From Lingula anatina (taxonomy: Eukaryota > Brachiopoda > Lingulata > Lingulida > Lingulidae), in contig NW_019775479.1 of assembly GCF_001039355.2 (NCBI RefSeq), positions 119,619 through 183,618 of the forward strand: a stretch of DNA of 64,000 bases. The letters run 5' to 3'. Shown one piece after another: positions 34,666 through 45,079 of this stretch. The notes under the pieces are model-generated. The model worked only from the letters and a program-made list of their open reading frames with translations, made no database searches and had not been told where the DNA came from. Position numbers and translations under genes: made by a program. Position 1 is the first letter of the stretch, and every line of letters begins with the position of its first letter.

Positions 34666-36315
34666 AATATGCTGGAAAAGTGAAAACCAGAACCGCATGT
34701 CTTTATCAAAACCAGGGGTTTATAACAGCCATGGAAAATAACATTTTGTTCATTTCTGAGTAAAGACAAATATTTTTATTCCACATCTGTTTTACTTTCA
34801 ATTTCAGATTAACTATACTCACAAAATAAGAAATGATAGGAGAAACTCTGTTTTGCTATGCTCTATAAAAAACAAACAAAATCATTCAAGCCTTACAAGC
34901 CAAAAAATTTTTTGAACAAAATGAATAAACTTGAATAATTTACTTTAATACTTTACTTTAAACTTTAATAATTTAATTAAATAGTCTTGTGAATCAGAGG
35001 TACAAAAAGTGGTGTTATTTAAACACTGTACATGACATTATTCCTTGTTTGAGTGTTCTTGAGTGCGAAGAATGAACATTTCAACTTCACAAATGACACA
35101 TCTCCAACAGTGTCAATTAAATTATATCTTTCTTTGTTCTGTCTTCATTCTAAGAGTAAGAAGAGAAATCCTATCGTAGTCTTGTTTCCATAAACCCCAT
35201 GGAAAGAAGTTTCAACGGAACATAAATATTCTCCAAGTAGGTGGTATTTTCCTTTCTGAAATTAAGAAAAATATGCAACATGACATATTAATCACATGAA
35301 GATTTGTCTTTGCTCAATTTGTTTAGTTTTTTAATGTGTTTGGCATACCGAAACTGATTAGAAAGCAAAGCTGAGAAATATACAGACACCATACAGAAAC
35401 CAGGTAACTGACAAATGCTGAAACATGACAGCAAAAAGTGCACCAAATAATGTTAAGGTTTTCTTTGATGTTTTGCTATTTAAGACATTAAACATTAAAG
35501 TAGCAAGTGATCCAGTTTTACGGGATATATAAGCCACTGAAAATGTCAATGGGTGAAAAAAAAAATGATATAAAAATAATAACTACTGTAAATGTCAACT
35601 GATCATGCTGATTTTAGAAAGCAACCTGTTTTTTTTTACCCAACAAATCTTCTCATTAAATTGGTAGTGAAACAAGAATATGGTTTGAACTTGAACTATT
35701 TGAACTATAACTGTCTTTAATATGATGATTTTGTTCTTGCTTTCGTCATTTATGTAAAATATGAGATATAAACATATATTTAACAATATAATGTGTATAA
35801 TTTTATAAAAGTAAAGAAGAGCACACTACTGTGTGAAAATGTATGACTAATTGTGTAACTTAGAATTGAAATAAATAAAATAATTCAGTAAACAAATATT
35901 ATTTGTCAATTTATAATATTATGAAGTTGAAGAAATGTGGAATTAAGAGTTACACATGGTAATTTGATAATAGTGCTCATTACTATTTTGTGTAAAAAGT
36001 AAATAAGTATAACTGATAGAGGAAATGTGGGCGTATTTAGTCCGGTATAATCTGTTGGTTGTTGATGTGTCATATTAACTGGTTTTGAAATGTATTGAGG
36101 GACATGTTATATTGGATTTTGACTTTTCAAAACTGAAATGAGTGTGACATTATTTTTCCACATGTATAGGTAGAAGTAAATAAATTTTTTTAAAGATGGG
36201 TTAAGGTTTTGTTAATGTAACTTCTGCACATGTGTTTAGCTGTATATGTGGTTGGAAGTACATAAGGTTAAATGAAATTTGGAAGTTAATTTGTTTTATA
36301 ATCTGTAATAAAAAT

Positions 36316-39300
36316 TTAAAGACAATTTTTGGGAAAAGACAAACAGACTGGAAAGTGATCACCAAAATAAGTGGGAAGAACTATAATTTTAAGATCTGCA
36401 TGATCAAAGTTTGTGAAGACAAGATCTAAGGCTGAGTCATAAATGGTAGTTTGAGTTGTGACATGTTGTCTAAACATAAGGTCTTGGCACATCATTTTTC
36501 TGAGAGCATTTGCATTGTTTTCATGGAGCCAATTGACATTAAAGTCACCTATAATAACACATTTGTCTGTCTTATCAATAGTGTCAAGAATATTTCTCAA
36601 AGCCTCAAGAAGAACCTGCATTTTACCATGAGGAGGTCGGTAAATTGTGATGACAACAAAGTCAGGAAACTGATCTAATCGTGTGTCAGTAATCTCAATT
36701 CCAGAAAAGTTGTAATTTTTTGGAAAATTCTCTGCATATCTATGGTGACTGTAGATAGCAGTACCATGCTGTCTATGAAGAGTACTATCATTTCTGTGAA
36801 GATATTTATCTTTTAACTGGTATTTTGTATTTAGGTCTTTAATTGCAAATCTGGTCTCTGTGAAAGCACATACATCTGCTTTTGCTACATCAAAATTCTT
36901 TCTGATATCGTCAATGTATTTGTGAAGAGAACAGCAATTCCAATGGATTATTTTGAAGTGGTCATCTGGTTGTTCATATAGAAATGATATTGATTTTACA
37001 AGCTGTGCTTCTTGCCTTAAACGTTTCATTTCTTGTTTAACTTTGTCAGAAATGCATATTTTACTGGCATTTAATTCCAAAATATGCAATCCTTCTAATT
37101 TTTCTACACGACTAAGTGCAACATAATGCATGTGCTCATTTTTTCTGCCACTGAGATCTACAACTAATTCTTTCAATGTGTCACCTTGACATCTGTGTAT
37201 AGTTTTTGCAGCAGACAACTGCAGTGGGAATTGTTTTCTTACGACTTGATACTGTCCTGTTTTTCCCAGGTGAAATTGTCTTTTAACAGGAAAGATAGGT
37301 GTCCATGTTTTTGAAATGTTGCTATTATATAATGATTTGTTCATTCTTCTGACATTTTTGCCAATGTCCTCTGCATCAAATTGTACCCAAATTAATTGTC
37401 TGTCTAAATCTACCAGTTTCACAACATTTGGTGCACCATTAGTAATGCCATCTTCTGTGTCAACATTTAGGACAACTTCAGTTCTTTCCCCAACTGCAAT
37501 ATGTAGAATCCTTCGTAAATTCATGGTTTTTTTATGATCCAATGGAATTTGCTTTTTGATGTTGTTTTCTAAATGTTTTGGTACAGGCCCAGTGATAGTA
37601 TCAGTGGCTGCAATTTGAAATTTTTCTCCTTTCGCATTTTGATAACTTGCATGATTGAAATTTTCTACCAGAGAATTTGTTTGGAAAACATGTAGTAATG
37701 GTTTTTGGCTAGTTTTTGATTGATCAAGTTGGCGTTCACTTAGAACCTTAATGTCTTTGTCTGTGTGATGTCCTTCTCTAAGCCTATTTAAAATTTCTGC
37801 AAACTCTTTACTGTCTTTTTGACGCATGATCTCAGTCAGTTCATACATGTGAAAATGTTTCTGCCACAAATTAGTAGCTAATGGATAATAGTCATTGTTT
37901 GGATTTTCAAATATCCAGTTATCAAACACAGGCTTCAGTTGAAATAGGTCACCTATAGCCACAATGCTAACACCTCCAAACAATCTGTCATTGTTTTTTA
38001 ATTCTTTTAACCGTTCATTGATGAAACTTAACATTTTACTCCCAACCATTGAAACTTCATCAATAAAGAGAACTTTAAGTGATCCAAGTTTGTATCTGAA
38101 ACTGTTTAACACATCAGCACTGAGTCTTTTATATCTGAGACTTTGATTTGCAGGAATTTTCAGTAAACTGTGAATTGTGTGGCCACCAATATTATAAGCA
38201 GCTTTTCCTGTAGGAGCAACCAAAGCAACTCTAATTGTCCGGAAGTCTTCACCAGGTAAACTTGACAAGTACTTTAAAATACCTTGATACAGAGCGCGAG
38301 TGACAAATGATTTCCCCACACCAGCACCTCCAGACAGGAATATGTGAAACGGATCAGAATTGGATTTGATTAAATGTAAAACATGATGGAAAAACTCGAA
38401 CTGTTGTCTGTTCATGTTTCTAATCATTTTACAGTAACTGATATCAGGTATTTCTTTATTAACAATTTCTTCTTCAATGCAACTTTTGGCAGATACATGT
38501 ATACCCAAATCTTCTGCTAAGTCATAGGACAGACCAACAGAAGATTGTACCACATCACTAGTTTCACACTGATCAACTTCATTTTGACACTCAGTATTTG
38601 GTGCAACAGTGGCCCACATATCTTCATCTTCACTATCCATGTTATTTAGATCTTCCATTGCTCTGTGCAATTCATCTTTAGCTGGAGAATACATTCTCTG
38701 TTGTTCCCAAATCTCATTTTCTAAATGTTGACATCTCTGTTCGTAACTTTCAAAATTTTGCAAAATGTCAGATTCTTCATTTCTCCATGGTATATACAAC
38801 ATCAATAGCTCACGATAATGCTTTTCAGGATATAAACTCTCACTGAACCAAACACTGCGAATAATTTTTGCTTTTTTTCGTTTAATAATGTCTGTTTCAC
38901 ATGTAATATCATGAATATCATCCTCAAAATTTTCAAGGTCATGCTTTTCCAATGGCATACCATCTGTATCTAATAATCTAGAAGATCTTTTCTTGCTTCC
39001 GCCAATTATGTTCAAATTGTTGTCATAATATGCAGCAAAATCTGCAAGGGAAACATTGTCCAAGGAAGGTAAGCGCCTGCTATAACGTTTCAAAAGGTTG
39101 CTGGACTCAATATTGTCAGATTCATCTTCTAATTCTTTTATTTCTTCCAGTGGCTTAAGTAATCGTACTCTGTCTTCAGGGGGTGTAGTGTTAATGAATA
39201 CAAATGATCGAGATGCTCTTCTCATGGGTAACTGTAAAGTGATGTAGGAAGCTTCTTGAGCAGAAATTTCAACATTATTAAGAAATTTGTTTCCAATGTG

Positions 39301-42300
39301 ACGGACCTGCTGTTTTATGTCACTGTTACCTTCTCTAGCTTCTTTGCAAGCTTGATAAAGTAAATCTGACATGCCTCTTTGTCCTTTAGAAATGTAATTT
39401 ACAATATATGTTGCACAAGCATAGATGTCTAAAACAAACTGAATATCCATATTTGCTCTCCATGCTTGTAAACATGACCTGGAATAATTGTTTATCCAAA
39501 TTTCACAGGGCAGTCTTTTTAAGAACAAAGTATCAGTTTTGATTGTAGATCTCACTGCCAAAATGTAATCTTCTTCTGAGACTTGTACTTTATTTAAAAA
39601 TTCTTCAAATGTTAGACTAACACATGTAAAATTTTTGTCATTTATAATATTATGAATCTTTGTCCAAACTTGTGCATATTCTTTCTTCTGTGAAGTATCT
39701 TCAAGGGGTTTCAGAATAATACTTTTTTTCATCGGAGGCTGTGGAAAATGGAATCTGCAAGATTTTTTCAAATTCTTTATACATGTCCTTGTATGTTTGT
39801 GTGTCTGATAAGATACAAGTTCTTTTATTGGATCATCTTCATTTGGTTTGCTACAGCAAATTGTGCTATCAACAAATTGTATGATGTCTTCATTAGAATT
39901 GACACCATAAATAGGTGCATTTTCTATCCAAAGCAGCATGTGAATATGTGGACTACCTCTGTGTTGAAATTCTACACGGTAAAAAAAATCTTGTATTTTA
40001 CCTAATGGTGCTACTTTGTGGCACAAAAAGTGATGTATCAAACACTGGACTTGATAATCAAAATGCCGTGCACAAGTAATGGGATCACTCTGAATCAAGC
40101 GACATTTTTCATCCCAGCTTAGCTGTTCTAACTCTGATTCTGAGTAATGTCTATTATCTACTAATTGACCAAGAGTTCCAAGTAAATGATTCCATTTTGT
40201 TTCAGCAGAAGAAAAACTGCAGAAAAAAGTTGCTGCTCCTAGCTGACGTATCATTGCAAATAAATCTTTTTTTGCTTTCTCAAAATATGGGGGGGAACCA
40301 CGTACTCCTTTTAGGAATGTATAACCTTCATCAAAATGTAAAAGTTTCTCAATGGCTCCAGACTGTTTCAAATCTCCTGCAGTGAGTTTCTTTCCACTAG
40401 TTTTATGTTTTCTTACAGCAAGAGAAGCTGACCCAATCAATCTTTTCATCTGTAGTTTTTTTGCTTTAAAAAATATGTTGTCAACACACATTGCTGCTCT
40501 TCTGTCATTGCGTCTTAATTCCGACTTGCAAATGTCACTGTAGTGTACAGGGACAAGTCTGTTTTGATTTGCAGGCCTTGCATTGCCAAGAAATATTTCA
40601 GGAAAGGCCAGTTCCTCACAGTGTTCATCTCTGAATATGCTGAGTGGATGACCTTCTTGACCAGGTGCAAAAGAGTAAATTTTCTCTCTCTCTGTGTCTT
40701 CTAAGAAGTCTCTACCTGTTAACATTGTATCTCTTATACCAGGTTTCATTTCTTCCTCATCAATTTCGTCCCAATCTGTAATATCATTTGCCTGTAAGTA
40801 TTTACTTATATCTGATTTAGCTCGTGTTACCTGCTTTGTTTGCAGCAAGTTCTTGCTTAGGCTATCAGCAGACAATGATGAGTCGCATACACTCTGCACG
40901 ATATCATAGTGATCAGAGTTTGTATTTTGCAGGTAAATAGCTGTCTCGTGTGAATGATTGTTCTGGTCAAGAAAGTTAGCAGAATACTTTAACCATTTCC
41001 AAGAGTCACCAGGCTTGCAGTAGACATAGATGTCCGTTTGTAGCAGATGTGCTGCAGCAAGTATTTCTGTTTCAGTACCCCAAACATTTACACTATCCAT
41101 GCCTGTTCGTCTAATATAATTTGCTGAGGTGCTGTCATTATCACCTAACATACCACTTGCAAAAGCATACTCAAGCTGCTTCATATGACTGACGATTTTG
41201 TTTCTAAGTATAATGTGATTATTATCATACAACATGTCAGAACCAGTGATGGTAAAAGACAAACTTCGAAAAAAACAATTTCCATCTCCAATAACTTTCT
41301 TCAACTGCCTAGGATTTGTCAAAAGAATATTACTACCAGTTTCAGGCCAATTGTGTGGACGCTTTAATGGTAAGTTTAGTTTCTCGGTTATTTTCTCTTG
41401 CCAGAGGGCATCTACAGGCATAAAATGAAATGAAGTATTGTCAGTTCGTAGGTGTTGTACCTCATTTTCAGATTCACAATATGTAGGTAATATATGTCTT
41501 TGCTGTAAGTATGATAACTCCTTTTGCAAGTGTGAAATATTTCTTACTCTGTGTCGAATTTTCTTTACAGTTCTGAAGTATCTTGAGTACCATGTTCTTC
41601 CTTGTTTTTTTCTTTTAAACAAACCATAATAACTCAGTTTCAAATGTTTATATTTTCTTAGAATATGGTGGCGCTCATAAGCAATGAGTTTTTCAATTCG
41701 TTCTCTACTAGAAGATCTGATTGTATTTATCTTCTTGCGATATCTTGATCTGCCTCTCTCTTGTGATTTGAATGCAGGTACACCTAAAACGTGTGGTCGT
41801 TTTGAAGAACCAGTACTTTTTCTTTCACTTTGAATAGTAGCCACAAATTTGTCAACATCAACAGATGGATCATATTTATAAGGCTTGTCTAAAATGACAT
41901 AGAATTCATCCGCAAAATCACCATCCTGATCCATAAGGTGCCCTTCTTCAGAAAATTGAATGTTTTTACAATTAGCAGGGCATTCAACACAAACATATTC
42001 TCTCAGTAAGTTTTGTATTTGTTCCTCACTCAAGTTACAAATAGTTGTATGCTCTTTTTTTGTTTGTTCAAATGTGTCAGAGCTGCAAGGATTTTCTTCT
42101 AATTTCCATGTTGTGTCTACAGTTATTCCCTTTTCTTGATATAATTTTCCATTTGCAGTTAACCAAGCAGCAGCCTCAAGTACTTTGTTAGGTCTTACAT
42201 TCTGAGCATATGCATAATTTTTAAATTTCACATTTCTTTTGAGCTGAACTTTAATTGTAGAACTATCTGCCTCAGTTCTTGGTAACTTTGTAACAGTCGA

Positions 42301-44448
42301 TGTCACATCTGCTGGTATATTTACAACATTTCCTTCTAATTTGTATTGTTTTCCACGTGGAGCTTGTTGAAGCTTCATGAAAACTAACCTTGGGCTAGTT
42401 AATCTCCACTCTAAAGGTTTTAAATCCAAGAAGCTGGGTTTTTCTGGAAACGACAGGCCATTCACCATAGCGCATGGAGGAATTTTGTTCTTTTTCAAAT
42501 GAGAAGAGCATGTTAAACATATCCAATTACTGTCAAATAAATCACCAGTTTCTTTGCAATGCTTAACTGCATTATTTTCTAAATTCATGATAGACTCTGA
42601 ATTTATCACAGTATGCCTGTACCAAAGTTGTTGACATATACAACATGTGTAAGTACAACCTTCAGCAACTTTTTTGTGGAATTGTTGTATTAACTGTTGA
42701 AGATTGGTATTGATTTTCTGTCTCTTATTACGTTTAGCAAATGAATCAGATTTTCTTTCGTGTTTTCTGAATTCGGGATCAGATCTTTTTAACCTTTTTT
42801 TACTTCTCTCAGTTACTTTGTAATAAGGATCAGACCTTTTCAAGTGTTTGTGTTTCAGAATTTTTGTCTTCACATCATACTGAGAGCGTTTTAGTCTCTG
42901 AGATTCTTGTTCCTTTTTCCTATACTGTGAATCAGACCTTTTCAACTGATTGTACTTTAAAATTTTGCTCTTCTCATCAACCTGAGAACGTTTTAGTCTC
43001 TGAGATTCTTGTTCGTACTTCCTGAACTGTGGATCAGACCTTTTCAACTGATTGTACTTTAAAATTTTGCTCTTCTCATCCACGTGAGAACGTTTTAGTC
43101 TCTGAGATTCTTGTTCACCTTTCCTATACTGTGGATCAGACCTTTTCAACTGATTGTACTTTAAAATTTTGCTCTTCTCATCCACCTGAGAACGTTTTAG
43201 TCTCTGAGATTCTTGTTCACCTTTCCTATACTGTGGATCAGACCTTTTCAACTGATTGTACTTTAAAATTTTGCTCTTCTCATCCACCTGAGAACGTTTT
43301 AGTCTCTGAGATTCTTGTTCGCGCTTCCTGAACTGTGGATCAGACCTTTTCAACTGTTTGTGCTTTAAAATTTTGCTCTTCTCATCGACCTGAGAACGTT
43401 TTAGTCTCTGAGATTGTTGTTCGTTTTTTCTGTACTCTGGATCAGACCTTTTCAATTGTCTGTGTTTTTGAATTTTCCTTTTCACATGGGACTGAGAACG
43501 TGTTACTCTTTGAGCATTTTGTTCAGCTTTTCTGTACTGTGGATCAGATCTAAGAAGTTGCATTCTGATTTTATTTTTCTCTCTTTTCAAAATATTTCTG
43601 CCAGTGCTACTGGTTCCTGTAAGTGAGGTATCCAAAAGAGTTTTATTCACAGCGTCAATTTTGCTTTGTTGTTTGTCTTCTGTCCATTTTAACTGCCTCT
43701 TCATTTCATCATGTAGTCTTTTCAAATGGGGTTTGTGCAACTGTGTTTTATCAAAAATGGATGAAATAGAATCAGAGGTAATGGTATTACCAGTGTTTTT
43801 TGTTAATGGTACCTTCTTCATTGAACCCATTTTTGAATAGTGAACACTTTTTTCTAAAGGTTTTAAGGATGTTTTTAATGTTACCATATTAGGTTCATTT
43901 TTTTGAATTTCAGGGAAAACTACTGATTGTTGTGATTTTTTCTTTAATTTATGGGATACCGTTGATAGCTTTGGGTTAACTGGCATGTTAGATTTTACAG
44001 ACATATCTGATGGTGAAAAATGGTCTGAATATATTATAGACTTACTTGAATGACCAGGGGCATCAGTGGCACTCAAACTGACAGGATAGGCTGTGTCAAC
44101 TGTAGCATCTGTCTCATCTGAAGCATCTGTATAAGCTGCATGAACAGTAACATCTGAAGCAATGGGAATGTCAGTGTGCTCAGGAAATTCAGTGTTTTCA
44201 GTAATTTCACTGTTTTTTTCAGTAATTTCACTGCTTCTATCAGTAATTTCACTGCTTTTATCAGTAATTTCACTGCTTTTATCAGTAATTTCACAGTTTT
44301 TCACAGAGCCCACCGAGGTGGGCGTGCCTGCTAAAGCAGGCACAATAGTAGATGTGGCAGCCTCAGGCACCCTCTTTCGACTTCTCTTGATGCTTTTCTT
44401 CTGATGTGCCCTTCTTTGGGCCATGCTTTGTTTTTTCAGGCGAGGCAT
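36316..44448 (-). CDS. Helentron Rep-helicase-endonuclease with OTU domain
   Basis: 2710 aa, ATG at 44448. In order: a basic N-terminus; five SSEITDK-like heptapeptides (about 50-90); seven full and two partial 34-residue Lys/Arg-rich repeats (KRSDPQYRKGEQESQRLKR core, about 300-580); a Cys-rich finger (CCICQ to CLTC, about 598-640); an OTU-type protease region (GDGNCFFRSLS near 1053, His in NSDHYDI); a Helitron-like N domain; the HUH Rep motif HRGSPHIHMLLW (near 1495) and Y2 motif ATYIVNYISK (near 1675); an SF1/Pif1-type helicase with Walker A GGAGVGKS (near 2039), Walker B LFIDEVS (near 2124) and the later motif KTIHRCQGDT; and a C-terminal EEP endonuclease (IIHWNC near 2497, GDFNVNW near 2640, GDHFPV). 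The Rep nicks and joins DNA during rolling-circle-type transposition and the helicase unwinds it. The EEP domain defines Helentrons. All catalytic motifs look intact. Confidence 0.95.
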   Translation of the reverse strand: MPRLKKQSMAQRRAHQKKSIKRSRKRVPEAATSTIVPALAGTPTSVGSVKNCEITDKSSEITDKSSEITDRSSEITEKNSEITENTEFPEHTDIPIASDVTVHAAYTDASDETDATVDTAYPVSLSATDAPGHSSKSIIYSDHFSPSDMSVKSNMPVNPKLSTVSHKLKKKSQQSVVFPEIQKNEPNMVTLKTSLKPLEKSVHYSKMGSMKKVPLTKNTGNTITSDSISSIFDKTQLHKPHLKRLHDEMKRQLKWTEDKQQSKIDAVNKTLLDTSLTGTSSTGRNILKREKNKIRMQLLRSDPQYRKAEQNAQRVTRSQSHVKRKIQKHRQLKRSDPEYRKNEQQSQRLKRSQVDEKSKILKHKQLKRSDPQFRKREQESQRLKRSQVDEKSKILKYNQLKRSDPQYRKGEQESQRLKRSQVDEKSKILKYNQLKRSDPQYRKGEQESQRLKRSHVDEKSKILKYNQLKRSDPQFRKYEQESQRLKRSQVDEKSKILKYNQLKRSDSQYRKKEQESQRLKRSQYDVKTKILKHKHLKRSDPYYKVTERSKKRLKRSDPEFRKHERKSDSFAKRNKRQKINTNLQQLIQQFHKKVAEGCTYTCCICQQLWYRHTVINSESIMNLENNAVKHCKETGDLFDSNWICLTCSSHLKKNKIPPCAMVNGLSFPEKPSFLDLKPLEWRLTSPRLVFMKLQQAPRGKQYKLEGNVVNIPADVTSTVTKLPRTEADSSTIKVQLKRNVKFKNYAYAQNVRPNKVLEAAAWLTANGKLYQEKGITVDTTWKLEENPCSSDTFEQTKKEHTTICNLSEEQIQNLLREYVCVECPANCKNIQFSEEGHLMDQDGDFADEFYVILDKPYKYDPSVDVDKFVATIQSERKSTGSSKRPHVLGVPAFKSQERGRSRYRKKINTIRSSSRERIEKLIAYERHHILRKYKHLKLSYYGLFKRKKQGRTWYSRYFRTVKKIRHRVRNISHLQKELSYLQQRHILPTYCESENEVQHLRTDNTSFHFMPVDALWQEKITEKLNLPLKRPHNWPETGSNILLTNPRQLKKVIGDGNCFFRSLSFTITGSDMLYDNNHIILRNKIVSHMKQLEYAFASGMLGDNDSTSANYIRRTGMDSVNVWGTETEILAAAHLLQTDIYVYCKPGDSWKWLKYSANFLDQNNHSHETAIYLQNTNSDHYDIVQSVCDSSLSADSLSKNLLQTKQVTRAKSDISKYLQANDITDWDEIDEEEMKPGIRDTMLTGRDFLEDTEREKIYSFAPGQEGHPLSIFRDEHCEELAFPEIFLGNARPANQNRLVPVHYSDICKSELRRNDRRAAMCVDNIFFKAKKLQMKRLIGSASLAVRKHKTSGKKLTAGDLKQSGAIEKLLHFDEGYTFLKGVRGSPPYFEKAKKDLFAMIRQLGAATFFCSFSSAETKWNHLLGTLGQLVDNRHYSESELEQLSWDEKCRLIQSDPITCARHFDYQVQCLIHHFLCHKVAPLGKIQDFFYRVEFQHRGSPHIHMLLWIENAPIYGVNSNEDIIQFVDSTICCSKPNEDDPIKELVSYQTHKHTRTCIKNLKKSCRFHFPQPPMKKSIILKPLEDTSQKKEYAQVWTKIHNIINDKNFTCVSLTFEEFLNKVQVSEEDYILAVRSTIKTDTLFLKRLPCEIWINNYSRSCLQAWRANMDIQFVLDIYACATYIVNYISKGQRGMSDLLYQACKEAREGNSDIKQQVRHIGNKFLNNVEISAQEASYITLQLPMRRASRSFVFINTTPPEDRVRLLKPLEEIKELEDESDNIESSNLLKRYSRRLPSLDNVSLADFAAYYDNNLNIIGGSKKRSSRLLDTDGMPLEKHDLENFEDDIHDITCETDIIKRKKAKIIRSVWFSESLYPEKHYRELLMLYIPWRNEESDILQNFESYEQRCQHLENEIWEQQRMYSPAKDELHRAMEDLNNMDSEDEDMWATVAPNTECQNEVDQCETSDVVQSSVGLSYDLAEDLGIHVSAKSCIEEEIVNKEIPDISYCKMIRNMNRQQFEFFHHVLHLIKSNSDPFHIFLSGGAGVGKSFVTRALYQGILKYLSSLPGEDFRTIRVALVAPTGKAAYNIGGHTIHSLLKIPANQSLRYKRLSADVLNSFRYKLGSLKVLFIDEVSMVGSKMLSFINERLKELKNNDRLFGGVSIVAIGDLFQLKPVFDNWIFENPNNDYYPLATNLWQKHFHMYELTEIMRQKDSKEFAEILNRLREGHHTDKDIKVLSERQLDQSKTSQKPLLHVFQTNSLVENFNHASYQNAKGEKFQIAATDTITGPVPKHLENNIKKQIPLDHKKTMNLRRILHIAVGERTEVVLNVDTEDGITNGAPNVVKLVDLDRQLIWVQFDAEDIGKNVRRMNKSLYNSNISKTWTPIFPVKRQFHLGKTGQYQVVRKQFPLQLSAAKTIHRCQGDTLKELVVDLSGRKNEHMHYVALSRVEKLEGLHILELNASKICISDKVKQEMKRLRQEAQLVKSISFLYEQPDDHFKIIHWNCCSLHKYIDDIRKNFDVAKADVCAFTETRFAIKDLNTKYQLKDKYLHRNDSTLHRQHGTAIYSHHRYAENFPKNYNFSGIEITDTRLDQFPDFVVITIYRPPHGKMQVLLEALRNILDTIDKTDKCVIIGDFNVNWLHENNANALRKMMCQDLMFRQHVTTQTTIYDSALDLVFTNFDHADLKIIVLPTYFGDHFPVCLSFPKNCL
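42780..43560 (-). repeat. 102-bp tandem repeats inside the Helentron gene
   Basis: Seven full copies plus partial ones of a 102-bp unit encoding 34 residues. The central copies (about 43030-43330) are almost identical in nucleotides, the outer ones diverged. Confidence 0.9.
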
Positions 44449-44816
44449 CTAGAAATATATATATATAAAAAATATTATATTTATTGGCTAAAAGTTATAC
44501 ATATCATTGAAAATAATTGAAAGGGGCAAACTATAATAGAAACTGAGAGAGTTGTTAACAGTTTCTTTTGAGTGCAACTGCTTAAGAGGCCCTTAACAAA
44601 CAACCAAGACTAACAAGTGCACCGAAAATAAAACATTATCAAACAAAAACATTATTTACTGATATGTTGATTCTGTAATTAAAGGTAAATGCCGTTGGAG
44701 TGTGGATCCCCAGTAATACATGTAATCCACCTCTACTAGTTACTTGTATAACAGAAATGAAGTTGACATGCCAATGGACAAAACAAATTAATCACTTCAT
44801 CAACCATAAAAGAGCC

Positions 44817-45079
44817 TTAGGCATCATTCACATGCAATGTCTATTTTCTAAATTCTATTTTCTATTTGCGGTATCATCGCCGGTATGTCTTATGATCACG
44901 GTCTGTGCCCTGGCGTAATTACTGGCAGCGTGAGCCAGTTACTTTAAGTTACTATAAGTAACTGGCTCACGCTGCCAGTAATTACGCAGCAGGATATTCA
45001 GGGCACAGACCGTGATCATAAGATCACGAATAGAAAATAGATTTTTAGAAAATAGACATTCCATGTGAACGAAGCCTAA
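44817..45079. mobile_element. 263-bp palindromic element
   Basis: Arms of about 125 bp from TTAGGCATCATTCACATG to GCCTAA, with CTGGCAGCGTGAGCCAGTTA in both arms and a centre near 44947. A half copy lies at 45236-45316 and a diverged one at 32284. Confidence 0.85.

Larger units (their letters stand above)
34680..44700 (-). mobile_element. Full-length Helentron (Helitron superfamily)
   Basis: One uninterrupted Rep-helicase-endonuclease frame with about 1.6 kb of 3' non-coding sequence. The 3' limit near 34680 is where similarity to the truncated copy stops. The 5' limit is not resolved; 44700 is an estimate placed before the palindrome at 44817. Confidence 0.75.

Noticed and set aside
43029-43553. 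Plus-strand repeated frame (DQTFSTDCTLKFCSSH)
   Set aside because: It is the antisense shadow of the 102-bp repeats in the Helentron gene.
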